Shown one piece after another: positions 16,300 through 24,182 of a stretch of 36,195 bases of DNA. The notes under the pieces are model-generated. The model did not search any database and had not been told where the DNA came from. It was given only the letters and a program-made list of their open reading frames with translations. The DNA is from Alphaproteobacteria bacterium (lineage in GTDB: Bacteria; Pseudomonadota; Alphaproteobacteria; Micavibrionales; Micavibrionaceae). Made by a program: the position numbers and the translations under genes. How positions within the stretch are numbered: the stretch's first letter is position 1; each line of letters starts with the position of its first letter. The DNA lies in NCBI GenBank assembly GCA_023700945.1, contig JAMPXY010000010.1, positions 1 through 36,195 of the forward strand, written 5' to 3'.

Positions 16300-17277
16300 T
16301 CACTCCATGGCTAACGAAAGTTTGCCTTGTAAGCCCTGTGGCGGGGTGGATGAACCGAGAGCGCGACTGATGATAGTGGCGTTGTGATCCATCATGCCGA
16401 TATAGGTGCCTTCATAACTACCAGCCTTACCCATGGCATCAGAATATAAAGTGCCACCGATCTTGACATGATGGCCACGGGCTGCAGCCCCTTCGATCAG
16501 GGCGCGGACATTACGGTCAGAGACTGAACTTTCAATAAAGACTGCCGGGATTTTGCGTGTGACCAACAATGTTACCAGAGTCTCGATTTGCTTGAGTCCG
16601 GCTTCACTCTCGGTTGAAATACCTTGTATCCCTAGAACCTCTATACCGTAGGCCTCACCGAGATAGGCAAACGCGTCATGGGCTGTCACCAGTATGCGCT
16701 CCTGTTTGGGTATCTTTTGAAATGACTCGCGAATATAGATATCCAGTCTTTCAAGGTCGGCATCATAGCGATAGGCGTTGTTAATATAGGTATCGCGATG
16801 TTCGGGATGTAACCCACCTAAGGCTCTGGCGATTCCATCACTGGCAGAAATCCAGTTTTGTACGTTCATCCAGATGTGCGGATCGTGGCCGTTGGGGCCG
16901 TCTTGCAGACGGTGAGGTGGCAGCATGGCCGCAATGGCAAAAACCGGTTTTTCCCGCGCCAGTGTTTCCAGCAATTCGACCATCTGTCCTTCAAGATGCA
17001 GACCATTGTAAAAGATAATATCGGCCTGCTTCAGTTTTAGGATATCGCTGCGGGTGGGGCGGTATAAGTGCGGATCGACCCCTTCCCCCATCAATGATTC
17101 AACCCGTGCCAAGTCGCCGCTGACCGCTCGCACAGCATCCGCTATTTGCGCTGTGGTGGTCACGATCTGCGGGCGCTTATCGGCGTCACCTGCGGCGGCC
17201 CAGGAGTGAACATTAAGGCGCAGCCCGAATCCGGCTAAAAGGGCGCAACAAAATAATGGGATCAGAATTTTCTTCAT
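16300..17277 (-). CDS. Periplasmic Mn/Zn-binding protein (TroA-like)
   Basis: I start at ATG 17277 (325 residues) because the product then opens with a normal signal peptide (MKKILIPLF, cleavage near WAAA-G, residue 30). A longer frame to 17313 would bury it. Metal ligands line up with TroA: H70 in DPHLYRP, H134 in DPHIWM, H200 in TAHDAFAY and D280 in YSDAMG. That His-His-His-Asp set is the TroA type, reported for both zinc and manganese. It differs from the His-His-Glu-Asp of the manganese proteins PsaA and MntC. The long histidine-rich loop of zinc-specific ZnuA is absent. Gene order (binding protein, ATPase, two permeases) equals troABCD. No regulator gene is nearby. Confidence 0.9.
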   Translation of the reverse strand: MKKILIPLFCCALLAGFGLRLNVHSWAAAGDADKRPQIVTTTAQIADAVRAVSGDLARVESLMGEGVDPHLYRPTRSDILKLKQADIIFYNGLHLEGQMVELLETLAREKPVFAIAAMLPPHRLQDGPNGHDPHIWMNVQNWISASDGIARALGGLHPEHRDTYINNAYRYDADLERLDIYIRESFQKIPKQERILVTAHDAFAYLGEAYGIEVLGIQGISTESEAGLKQIETLVTLLVTRKIPAVFIESSVSDRNVRALIEGAAARGHHVKIGGTLYSDAMGKAGSYEGTYIGMMDHNATIISRALGSSTPPQGLQGKLSLAME

Positions 17278-17495
17278 ATATGTAATTATAGCTACTAAGT
17301 TTAGCCATGGCAATACTTCTGTCGTGGGGATAAAGTTTGCTGGGGTTGTTAATATATAAACTATTGATATTTAATATGAATTTTGTCATTCAAGAAGTTT
17401 TGACAAGGTTGGGGCTATTTTCCAGATGTTCACACTTTATTAAACATACCTGCGTAAAGTGGGGACAGAATAATAGGGAAAAGCGGAGTTAAAAT
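17278..17495. promoter_or_regulatory. Divergent AT-rich control region with dyad (metal importer / small gene)
   Basis: This 218-base divergent gap holds an AT-rich block (about 17349-17392). It contains the perfect inverted repeat TGAAT-N6-ATTCA (17377-17392), a candidate operator for a metal-responsive regulator. On the plus strand TTGACA (17400-17405) is present, with no good -10 at the usual distance. Assignments are tentative. Confidence 0.4.
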
Positions 17496-17819
17496 ATGCC
17501 GGATATCACAGAGGTTAGCGGGGATCGCGTTGAAGTCAGTCAGAAAAAGGCTCGAACCTTCGCGTTTGGCGCGGATGGCCGTCTGGCCGGGGTCGAGGTC
17601 ACACCACGCACCCGCAGCCTGAGCGGCGCTGACGTTGCCCGCCTAGGTGACGTGCGCGAGGCACATAATCCGGGAAGTCATGAATTTTTTGCTGAAGCCG
17701 GTGCTGCTATGCGCACGGCACAATTGCATGCGGCGGGTCAATCCCTGACCGGAGCGCCGCGTCCGGCAGCACCTGCGGCACCTAAGGCCGGTTTCAAACC
17801 GGAGAAACCAGGCAGCTAA
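17496..17819 (+). CDS. Small hypothetical protein, Pro/Ala-rich C-terminus
   Basis: This 107-residue frame has ATG at 17496 with GCGGAG about 8 bases upstream. It has no signal peptide, membrane helix or recognised domain. The first 50 residues are predicted beta-rich and charged (VSGDRVEVSQKKARTF, GRLAGVEVTPRTR). The last 30 are Pro/Ala/Gly/Lys-rich and look disordered. Its stop overlaps the convergent tlpA-like stop. It has a ribosome site and a bacterial-looking protein composition, so I keep it as real. Confidence 0.6.
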   Translation: MPDITEVSGDRVEVSQKKARTFAFGADGRLAGVEVTPRTRSLSGADVARLGDVREAHNPGSHEFFAEAGAAMRTAQLHAAGQSLTGAPRPAAPAAPKAGFKPEKPGS

Positions 17820-18403
17820 TCTTTTTTCAGTGCAGAGAGATAAGCAATTGTCTCTTGGCTATCCCAGGTGAAACTCAGACCCGCTATTTTGCGGGTCATT
17901 TTCATTTGCGGGTTTATGATCACGGTTTCGGGGACGCGCACAGTTTGGAATATATCCTGTGAGAGCTTTTGTTCGGCATCATGAAAAATAAGCAGATTGG
18001 GCGTGTTATCTAGCTTCGGCAGATAACGCCGAAGAAACGGGGAGAGGGCGCTGGGTTGCTCGTCAACCGAGACCGCCAGAATGATCAGGTCCTCAGGAAG
18101 CGCTTCTGCCAGCCTTTGAAATTGAGCAAATTCGGCAATGCAGGGCGTGCACCATGTTGCCCAAAAATTCAGCAATACAATTTTGCCCTTGTAATCATAC
18201 AACCGGGTCGCAGAGCCATCCAGCGCGGTGAGCGCGATATCCGGGGCGATTAAGTCCGTATCAATATCTGCGCTCTGGGAACGGGGCGGGGAGATGGGGT
18301 GGTCGATGGTACTGATGCGGGCACGACCATCAATATACCATGTCGCCAGTAAGGTCAGGCTGATGACGATCAGAATGAGACCGCTATTGAGGCCTTTATG
18401 CAT
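17816..18403 (-). CDS. Membrane-anchored TlpA/ResA-like thioredoxin
   Basis: The 195-residue product has an N-terminal membrane anchor (about 7-23), a linker, and a periplasmic thioredoxin fold. The redox motif is NFWATWCTPC (C85, C88), and the cis-proline region is VPETVIINP. The start overlaps the ccsBA stop by 8 bases, so the two are co-translated. The pairing indicates a ResA/CcsX-type role: keeping the CXXCH cysteines of apocytochrome c reduced for heme attachment. No CcdA/DsbD electron donor is in the window. Confidence 0.88.
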   Translation of the reverse strand: MHKGLNSGLILIVISLTLLATWYIDGRARISTIDHPISPPRSQSADIDTDLIAPDIALTALDGSATRLYDYKGKIVLLNFWATWCTPCIAEFAQFQRLAEALPEDLIILAVSVDEQPSALSPFLRRYLPKLDNTPNLLIFHDAEQKLSQDIFQTVRVPETVIINPQMKMTRKIAGLSFTWDSQETIAYLSALKKD

Positions 18404-21332
18404 GATGCCTTCTCCTGCGCCACAGCCACAACAGAAACGCTGTTTCCACCAGACAAAAACCAGCCAGACCGGCGGCTATACCAGAGATAAAACCGTAGGA
18501 ATGCAGGCCAACGCTCAATAAATTGACGCCGAACCATGCTAGGGCCACTACCATATTAAGACAGGATATACCGAGGGCATATAAAACGGGTGATAATTTT
18601 CCGGCCATGCGGCCATGGAGCAACCAGATGATCCACAGCACAATCAGCAAAGCGCCGTTCTCTTTGGGGTCCCAGCCCCAGAAGCGCCCCCATGACTGAT
18701 CCGCCCATATTCCACCTAGAATGGTGCCGATTGCGGTAAACAGCAGTGCGGCCAGTGCCATGCGGTGCATCAGTAGGAAGAGGCCCGAGCGATCATTTTT
18801 AGCGTATAGCCATCCATGAGCCAGCATCGCCGCCAGTATCGCGAGGCCGTAACCGGCTGTTACTATCAATACGTGGGTGGCGAGCCAGAAATTGGTATTG
18901 AGTACTGCCACCAGCATCGAAAAGGAATCCCCGCTTTGCGCACCGAAATAAAGTGAGATCAGCAATACCAGTAACCCCGCGAGGGCGGTCGCTAGACCGC
19001 TGAGAGCATCTTGCCGTTTGATAAATAAGACGGTACCCGCCAGCGTACAAATCAGTGAGACGAACAGCAGTGATTCATATAAAGTTCCCACAGGCGGCCG
19101 CCCGAGAATATAAATTCGCAAGGCAATTCCGCCCAAATGAATGAAGGCACCGCCCGCCAGACACAAGGCCGACAGGCGATACCAGAGTGTTTGGGCCTGT
19201 GTGTTAAAAATGAGCAGGCAAATTATGGCGAGTGCATAAAATAGTAAAGCTGCCTGAAATGGTTGTAGAGCGTGGTAGATCGATTCAGCTTGCAGATGCT
19301 TGATATCAGTCGATCCTAGCCGGGTGCGCAATAACCGCGCGTTGTCTTGCCAAGCGGCGGTGTCCTGCACCAGCCATGCCAGTGCCAAAGCTTTCCATGA
19401 TTGTAACAGGGTGGCACTCATCGGGGAGCCTTGACCTTCCTGCACGATTGCCCACGGAGAGAGACGTTCTTCCTCATTGCCGATGACGGGCATGACTCGG
19501 AACAGATGGTTATCGCGGCTGCTTTCGGCCAGCAGGTTCAGTTGCCAGGAGAAAGCAGCGATTGCCTTTTCCTCGTCATTATAATTTTTAGGATTGTCGC
19601 CCTTTTTCTTGATGATCTTCTGAAGACGCCTTGAAGTGCGTTCTTCGAATTTACGTAGTGTCAAGTAATCAGGGGTTTGTGTGGCCAAGGCTTCTTTTTC
19701 AGGTGGCAATAGCAGGCTGTTTGGGGGGGTGATGGCAAGCGGCAGCACTAGTGAAAAAGACCGCATCAACTGCATATAGGCACTGAGGTTGTGATGTAAT
19801 TCCACCAGCGCCTTTTGGCGGCTTTCCAGTTGGGCCGGGGGTATCTGCAGCAGGGTCTGCAATCGTTCGGCTTGCGGTGCCATCGCTTGTGTCAGGGTGC
19901 TGAAGGGGTAAAGATCTCCTGTGGTTTTGGTGAGGAGCAGCAACTCGCGTAACTCACGCTGACGGATGATAAAGACCGGACGTTCTGCTGCTTGTGCGGG
20001 ATCAAACAGGACTTCAGCTAGCCAGTGGCTGGCATCCATATCACCAAGACGGGTACGGCCGGAAAATTTATGCAATTCAATGCGGGCAAAACTCTCGAGC
20101 GGTTTAAGGCGGCCTTCATGCAACACTGGGATCATCCGAAAATCACTCATGTGCAGGGACGTATCTTGTGCCTGCGCTGATGAGTCCGACAGAATTATGA
20201 AACCCAGTGCGATCATGATCAGTTTGCGTGAGCGCAAAGAGAGTAACAAATGTAAGATCAGGCCCACCGAGATCACAGCACTGGCGATGTAGGGGAATAA
20301 TCGTCCGCTATTCCAGACCACACTCAGGATGGTGGCCTCACCCGTGGGGGTTTGCATGTAGGAGGATTGATAGAAGGTATAGCCTCTGTAGCGTAGGGGG
20401 TTGTTCATGCTAATCTCTGCCGGCCAAGTACTTCCCTGATCTTTGATCAACAGGCGCGAACGGTAAGAACGGGCCATGTCAGCACCAGGATGATTTTCTT
20501 TTTCGACATCAGTAAGAGCGAGCGTGAACGGCAGGGTGCTGCTGGCTTTGACGAACCGTAGCTCGTAAATATGGTCTTTGATCTCAAATTGCGGGTAGAC
20601 TGGCATAATTTCAGTTAAGAGGTAGAGGCCGTCATTCTCTGTATCTATGCCGCGGACGCGCAGCGACACAGCCCCATGATTATTTTCATTCTGCAGGTCG
20701 GGTTGGATCGGGATCATGCTGACCTTGGTCGCAGCTCCACGCAGGGGGAGACCGTCTGCGCTCAGACTCTCGTTCTGTGCCTGCGGCGTACCATTGATCA
20801 TATGTTGCCTGATCTCGATGGTAAATGGCAGACCTTGGTCGATGCCCAGAGTCCGTCCCGCTCGTAAGTCGCTGGCAACTAGCGTTGCAATTGGTGCGCC
20901 ATCTTTGAGGATGGTGAGGATACGCGCGTGATAATCTTCGATCAGGGATGATTCCGATTGTTCTTCAATCATAATATAGCCTTCGCGTGCGGTCATGGCG
21001 GTGAGCAGGCCACCTGCCAGCAGCAGTAGCACGCCAAAATGACTGAGGATGATACCGGCGCGTGGCCAGCTCCAACGGCTCTCTGTAATGAATTTGCACA
21101 GCAGGCTTAGAAAAATAAGGCCGATCAGGGCATAGGCGCCGGGCAGAGGCGCCGGGCCGAGCCAAAGAATGAAAGAAGAGAAGAATTTTTCCTGTGCGGC
21201 GTACAACCCGATATATTTTTGTGCCACCGTCCCGGCGATTAGCAGCAGCATGAGCCACGGCAAGGTCCAATATACGATCACCGGGCGGCTTAAGACCTGT
21301 GTCAGACGGTTTACCAGAGATACGATTTTCAT
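18396..21332 (-). CDS. ccsBA: Fused ResB-CcsA cytochrome c synthetase (System II CcsBA)
   Basis: This 978-residue protein joins ResB (N-terminal) to CcsA (C-terminal), which are separate genes in most System II bacteria. The ResB half has helices at about 20-36, 66-82 and 93-112 with a conserved histidine in ILSHFG (H98), a large periplasmic domain, and a fourth helix. The CcsA half has multiple helices and the heme-handling WWD motif WGRFWGWDPKE (about residue 880). Flanking histidines occur in ATHVLIV and in GLHSYGF. It exports heme and attaches it to apocytochrome c at the periplasmic face. The fused form is best known from epsilonproteobacteria and Bacteroidetes; Alphaproteobacteria normally use the Ccm system. 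Confidence 0.92.
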   Translation of the reverse strand: MKIVSLVNRLTQVLSRPVIVYWTLPWLMLLLIAGTVAQKYIGLYAAQEKFFSSFILWLGPAPLPGAYALIGLIFLSLLCKFITESRWSWPRAGIILSHFGVLLLLAGGLLTAMTAREGYIMIEEQSESSLIEDYHARILTILKDGAPIATLVASDLRAGRTLGIDQGLPFTIEIRQHMINGTPQAQNESLSADGLPLRGAATKVSMIPIQPDLQNENNHGAVSLRVRGIDTENDGLYLLTEIMPVYPQFEIKDHIYELRFVKASSTLPFTLALTDVEKENHPGADMARSYRSRLLIKDQGSTWPAEISMNNPLRYRGYTFYQSSYMQTPTGEATILSVVWNSGRLFPYIASAVISVGLILHLLLSLRSRKLIMIALGFIILSDSSAQAQDTSLHMSDFRMIPVLHEGRLKPLESFARIELHKFSGRTRLGDMDASHWLAEVLFDPAQAAERPVFIIRQRELRELLLLTKTTGDLYPFSTLTQAMAPQAERLQTLLQIPPAQLESRQKALVELHHNLSAYMQLMRSFSLVLPLAITPPNSLLLPPEKEALATQTPDYLTLRKFEERTSRRLQKIIKKKGDNPKNYNDEEKAIAAFSWQLNLLAESSRDNHLFRVMPVIGNEEERLSPWAIVQEGQGSPMSATLLQSWKALALAWLVQDTAAWQDNARLLRTRLGSTDIKHLQAESIYHALQPFQAALLFYALAIICLLIFNTQAQTLWYRLSALCLAGGAFIHLGGIALRIYILGRPPVGTLYESLLFVSLICTLAGTVLFIKRQDALSGLATALAGLLVLLISLYFGAQSGDSFSMLVAVLNTNFWLATHVLIVTAGYGLAILAAMLAHGWLYAKNDRSGLFLLMHRMALAALLFTAIGTILGGIWADQSWGRFWGWDPKENGALLIVLWIIWLLHGRMAGKLSPVLYALGISCLNMVVALAWFGVNLLSVGLHSYGFISGIAAGLAGFCLVETAFLLWLWRRRRHHA

Positions 21333-21371
21333 GGCGCTAGAGATAATGCGCCGCTACCCGTTCGTACAGGG

Positions 21372-21401
21372 AAAAGATCAAGTCTCGTGAGAGGCTTGAT
21401 C
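21372..21401 (-). terminator. Terminator after lon
   Basis: GATCAAG (21376-21382) pairs with CTTGATC (21395-21401), and TCTC/GAGA extends the stem inside. On the minus strand a TTTT run follows. It separates lon from ccsBA. Confidence 0.65.
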
Positions 21402-21423
21402 ATGATTTGCTATGTTATGGCAA

Positions 21424-23688
21424 TTATGGAGCTGCGGGGGATGGTTTATCTCGTGCCGCAGCCTTGGGTGCTGGTAGCGCTTTAAGCGGGGCAGCCAGTG
21501 CCTTGGTTGTGTCATTGAAGGCGATCTTGACGACTTCATCAATATGACTGACCGGGATAATTTCGAGCTGGCTCTTGATTTCGGCTGAAACGCGAGAGAG
21601 ATCATCGACATTTTCCTGCGGGATAATGACGGTTTTAATCCCGGCTTGCAGGGCACCTTCCAGTTTTTCGCGGACCCCGCCGATGGCCTGAATATTGCCA
21701 CGCAGGGAAATCTTGCCGGTCATCGCCAGGTCCCCGCGAATGGGTCTGTCGGTAAGGGCCGAGAGGGCTACGGTGAAGAAGGCTGCGCCCGCCGAAGGGC
21801 CTGTTTTGGGGCCGTCATCGGCCGCATTAATGTGCAGACGGCTTTTTTCTATATCCTTGATCTCATATTGTTGGACCTTGGCCTCGAGCAGTGTTTTAAC
21901 CACCTTGATCGACTCGGCCATGGTCTGACCCATTTCCCCGGTGGTTTCAATCGCAAAGTCTTTGCCGGGAACTTTCAAGGCTTCCATGGTCAGCATACAG
22001 CCGCTGCTTCCCTGTACCGCCAGACCGCGTACGACTCCGACTTCATCTTTCAACTGGGGTTTATGTTGTGGTTTGAGATCTACATAGCTAGAGACATTGT
22101 CGGCGGTGATGCTGACAAAATCTTTTTTCCCGGCTTGCAGTTCATGCACAGCTTTACGACATATTTTTTCGATCAATCTCTCAAGGTTCCGGACTCCGGC
22201 ATCTTGTACAAAATCTGTGACCAGTGTGCGTAGCGCACCATCGCTGATATCAATATCTTTATCGCCAAGGGCTGCGGCCTTGGTTTGTTTGGGTACCAGA
22301 TACCTCTTTGCAATGTTGAATTTTTCTTCCTGAGTATAGCCGGGAAGATTAATGACCTCCATCCGATTGCGCAGTGCAGGCATAATCTGGCGAGCATCAT
22401 TTGATGTGCAAACGAACAGCACATTAGAAAGATCAACATCTTCGGCGATAAAGGTATCGCGGAAAGCTTTGTTCTGTTCAGGGTCCAGCACTTCGAGCAG
22501 TGCCGCTTCGATTCCGCTATCTTTGCTACCACCTTGCCCGACCTTGTCAATTTCATCGAGCAGAATTAAGGGGTTGCTGGTACCAGATTCAATGAGTGCC
22601 TTGACGAAGCGTCCGGGCTGGGCGTTGACATAGGTGCTGCGGTGGCCACGTATTTCGGTTTCATCACGTACCCCGCCCAGCGAGATACGCGCAAACTCAC
22701 GGCCCGTGGCTTCGGCGATAGCATGCCCGATGGAGGTTTTGCCAACGCCGGGGTCACCGTTGAGGCACAAAATCCGGCCTTTGTTGGATCGGGTGCGCTG
22801 TTGCACGGCGACATGTTCTATAATCACATTCTTGATTTTATCCATGCCATAATGTCCCTCATTCAGGGTGTCCTCGGCGCGGGTGATGGATTGCTCGAGT
22901 GGGCTCATCTCGTCCCATGGCAGGTCAAGCAGGGTATAAAGTGGTTCGATAATGCTGTCGTAGGTACTGTTGCTTTCTTTCATTTTGTCGAGACGTGTAA
23001 GGTCGCGTTCAAAACGGCTCATCACTTTCGGGGGTAAATTACGGCCTTCGGCCTCGTTCATCAGAAAATTGAGATCGTCAGATTCGTAAGGTCCGCGTGT
23101 GGCGCCCTTCTTCAGTGCCATTTCGCCTTCAATTTTACCGACGGTATTGAGTTCGTAATTTTTTTCGAACAGGGCGGTGAAGCGGGCTTTAAGCTTTTGG
23201 GCGCGGTTTTGCACTTGCTGGCCGCGATCTGACATCAGGCAGGTTCCCATGGCCTCAACGGCCTTGGCCCAGGTTTCCATGACACGTTTGACTTCAAAAC
23301 GGGGGTTGTCGCCAAAGATGGTAACAAATTCGGGGGCATAGCCCAGACTCAGATTTTCAACATGCTCGGCTCGTTTATAGACAAGGTGGCGGCGGGCATC
23401 TTTAAAGGTGGCGCTTCGCTTGTCGCGGGCCTCGAGCATTTGACGGTAGGGCTCCAGTGGCACTTGGTCGGTTTTCAGGCCAAAGGTTACCTGAATATAG
23501 CTATCAATGAGTGTATCTAATGCGACTTCGTGGAAATCGCGGCCATTGCGGCGTTGTTCAGCCTGCAGGATAAACGCGGTACGAAAATCCTCGCTATGTT
23601 CGGCGACGCGGATCGCGGAGACAAAGCTGCGTAATGCAGCCTGAAAATCCTGTTCGAAGCGATTCTTGGGTTTGTTCTGTGAGGTCAT
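21424..23688 (-). CDS. lon: ATP-dependent Lon protease with divergent N-terminal domain
   Basis: This 754-residue protein has the Lon AAA+ module with Walker A GDPGVGKT (311-318) and Walker B LILLDEIDKVG. The protease domain has catalytic S632 in GPSAG and K675 in GGVREKL, with the same 43-residue spacing as E. coli Lon S679/K722. The helical bundle before the ATPase (LPPKVMSRFERDLTRLDKM onward) is normal. The first about 200 residues do not resemble the usual Lon substrate-binding domain, and Walker A lies about 45 residues earlier than in E. coli Lon. The C-terminus has an Ala/Pro-rich tail. It should be an active cytosolic protease with altered substrate choice. Confidence 0.93.
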   Translation of the reverse strand: MTSQNKPKNRFEQDFQAALRSFVSAIRVAEHSEDFRTAFILQAEQRRNGRDFHEVALDTLIDSYIQVTFGLKTDQVPLEPYRQMLEARDKRSATFKDARRHLVYKRAEHVENLSLGYAPEFVTIFGDNPRFEVKRVMETWAKAVEAMGTCLMSDRGQQVQNRAQKLKARFTALFEKNYELNTVGKIEGEMALKKGATRGPYESDDLNFLMNEAEGRNLPPKVMSRFERDLTRLDKMKESNSTYDSIIEPLYTLLDLPWDEMSPLEQSITRAEDTLNEGHYGMDKIKNVIIEHVAVQQRTRSNKGRILCLNGDPGVGKTSIGHAIAEATGREFARISLGGVRDETEIRGHRSTYVNAQPGRFVKALIESGTSNPLILLDEIDKVGQGGSKDSGIEAALLEVLDPEQNKAFRDTFIAEDVDLSNVLFVCTSNDARQIMPALRNRMEVINLPGYTQEEKFNIAKRYLVPKQTKAAALGDKDIDISDGALRTLVTDFVQDAGVRNLERLIEKICRKAVHELQAGKKDFVSITADNVSSYVDLKPQHKPQLKDEVGVVRGLAVQGSSGCMLTMEALKVPGKDFAIETTGEMGQTMAESIKVVKTLLEAKVQQYEIKDIEKSRLHINAADDGPKTGPSAGAAFFTVALSALTDRPIRGDLAMTGKISLRGNIQAIGGVREKLEGALQAGIKTVIIPQENVDDLSRVSAEIKSQLEIIPVSHIDEVVKIAFNDTTKALAAPLKALPAPKAAARDKPSPAAP

Positions 23689-23807
23689 TACGCGGTTAGT
23701 CCCTGTATAAGCTGTTTTCTGTTTATTTCATGGGACTTTACGGCAAAATACCCTCCGAGGGCAATTATTATTTTTCAGAATACTGGGCGCTTTGGGGATA
23801 GATTAAG

Positions 23808-23835
23808 AAAAAAAGGCGCTGAAAAGCGCCTTTTT
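23808..23835 (-). terminator. Terminator after rpmG
   Basis: GGCGCT (23815-23820), loop GAAA, AGCGCC (23825-23830), flanked by a 7-A run and a 5-T run. It sits downstream of rpmG and upstream of the lon start. Confidence 0.88.
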
Positions 23836-23856
23836 GTAAACTAGAGTGCCAGCCGC

Positions 23857-24063
23857 CTATTTTTTGTGCGGGGGCATTTTCTTTTCTTCGAACACGACAT
23901 GCATGCCGCGCTTGCCGGTTTCCGGGTTGGTTGCCCACGGATCGTACTTATTAATTTTCATTTTTTCCGTTTTGGTACGGGGGTTTTTCGTCGTGTAGTA
24001 GCGGTAGCCGGTGCCAGCCGAGCTCTCCAGACGAATTTTCATGGCCACGCTTTTCTTCGCCAT
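23857..24063 (-). CDS. rpmG: 50S ribosomal protein L33
   Basis: The 68-residue basic product contains the L33 pattern: [20 protein letters not shown], then [14 protein letters not shown]. It includes the loop common in Alphaproteobacteria after the first strand. It lacks the zinc-binding cysteine pairs of the C+ type, so it is the C-minus form. It has its own promoter and terminator downstream of rnr. Confidence 0.95.
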   Translation of the reverse strand: MAKKSVAMKIRLESSAGTGYRYYTTKNPRTKTEKMKINKYDPWATNPETGKRGMHVVFEEKKMPPHKK

Positions 24064-24134
24064 AATACTAAATCCTTGTAAATATTGGGTATTTCAAAAG
24101 GGAAACAGCCCGAAAACCTGTGGAACAGGGGCGT

Positions 24135-24162
24135 AATTTACGGATTTCCGCAGGAATGTCAA
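24135..24162 (-). promoter_or_regulatory. Promoter of rpmG
   Basis: On the minus strand a perfect TTGACA (24157-24162) and TAAATT (24135-24140) are 16 bases apart. They lie between the rnr stop and the rpmG start at 24063. Confidence 0.55.
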
Positions 24163-24182
24163 GGAAATCTGCGCTCCTATTT

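Noticed and set aside
17278-17313. N-terminal extension of the metal-binding protein
   Set aside because: The downstream ATG starts a normal signal peptide; the extension has no support.
21646-22233. 195-codon plus-strand frame inside lon
   Set aside because: Fully antisense to the well-supported Lon protease domain.
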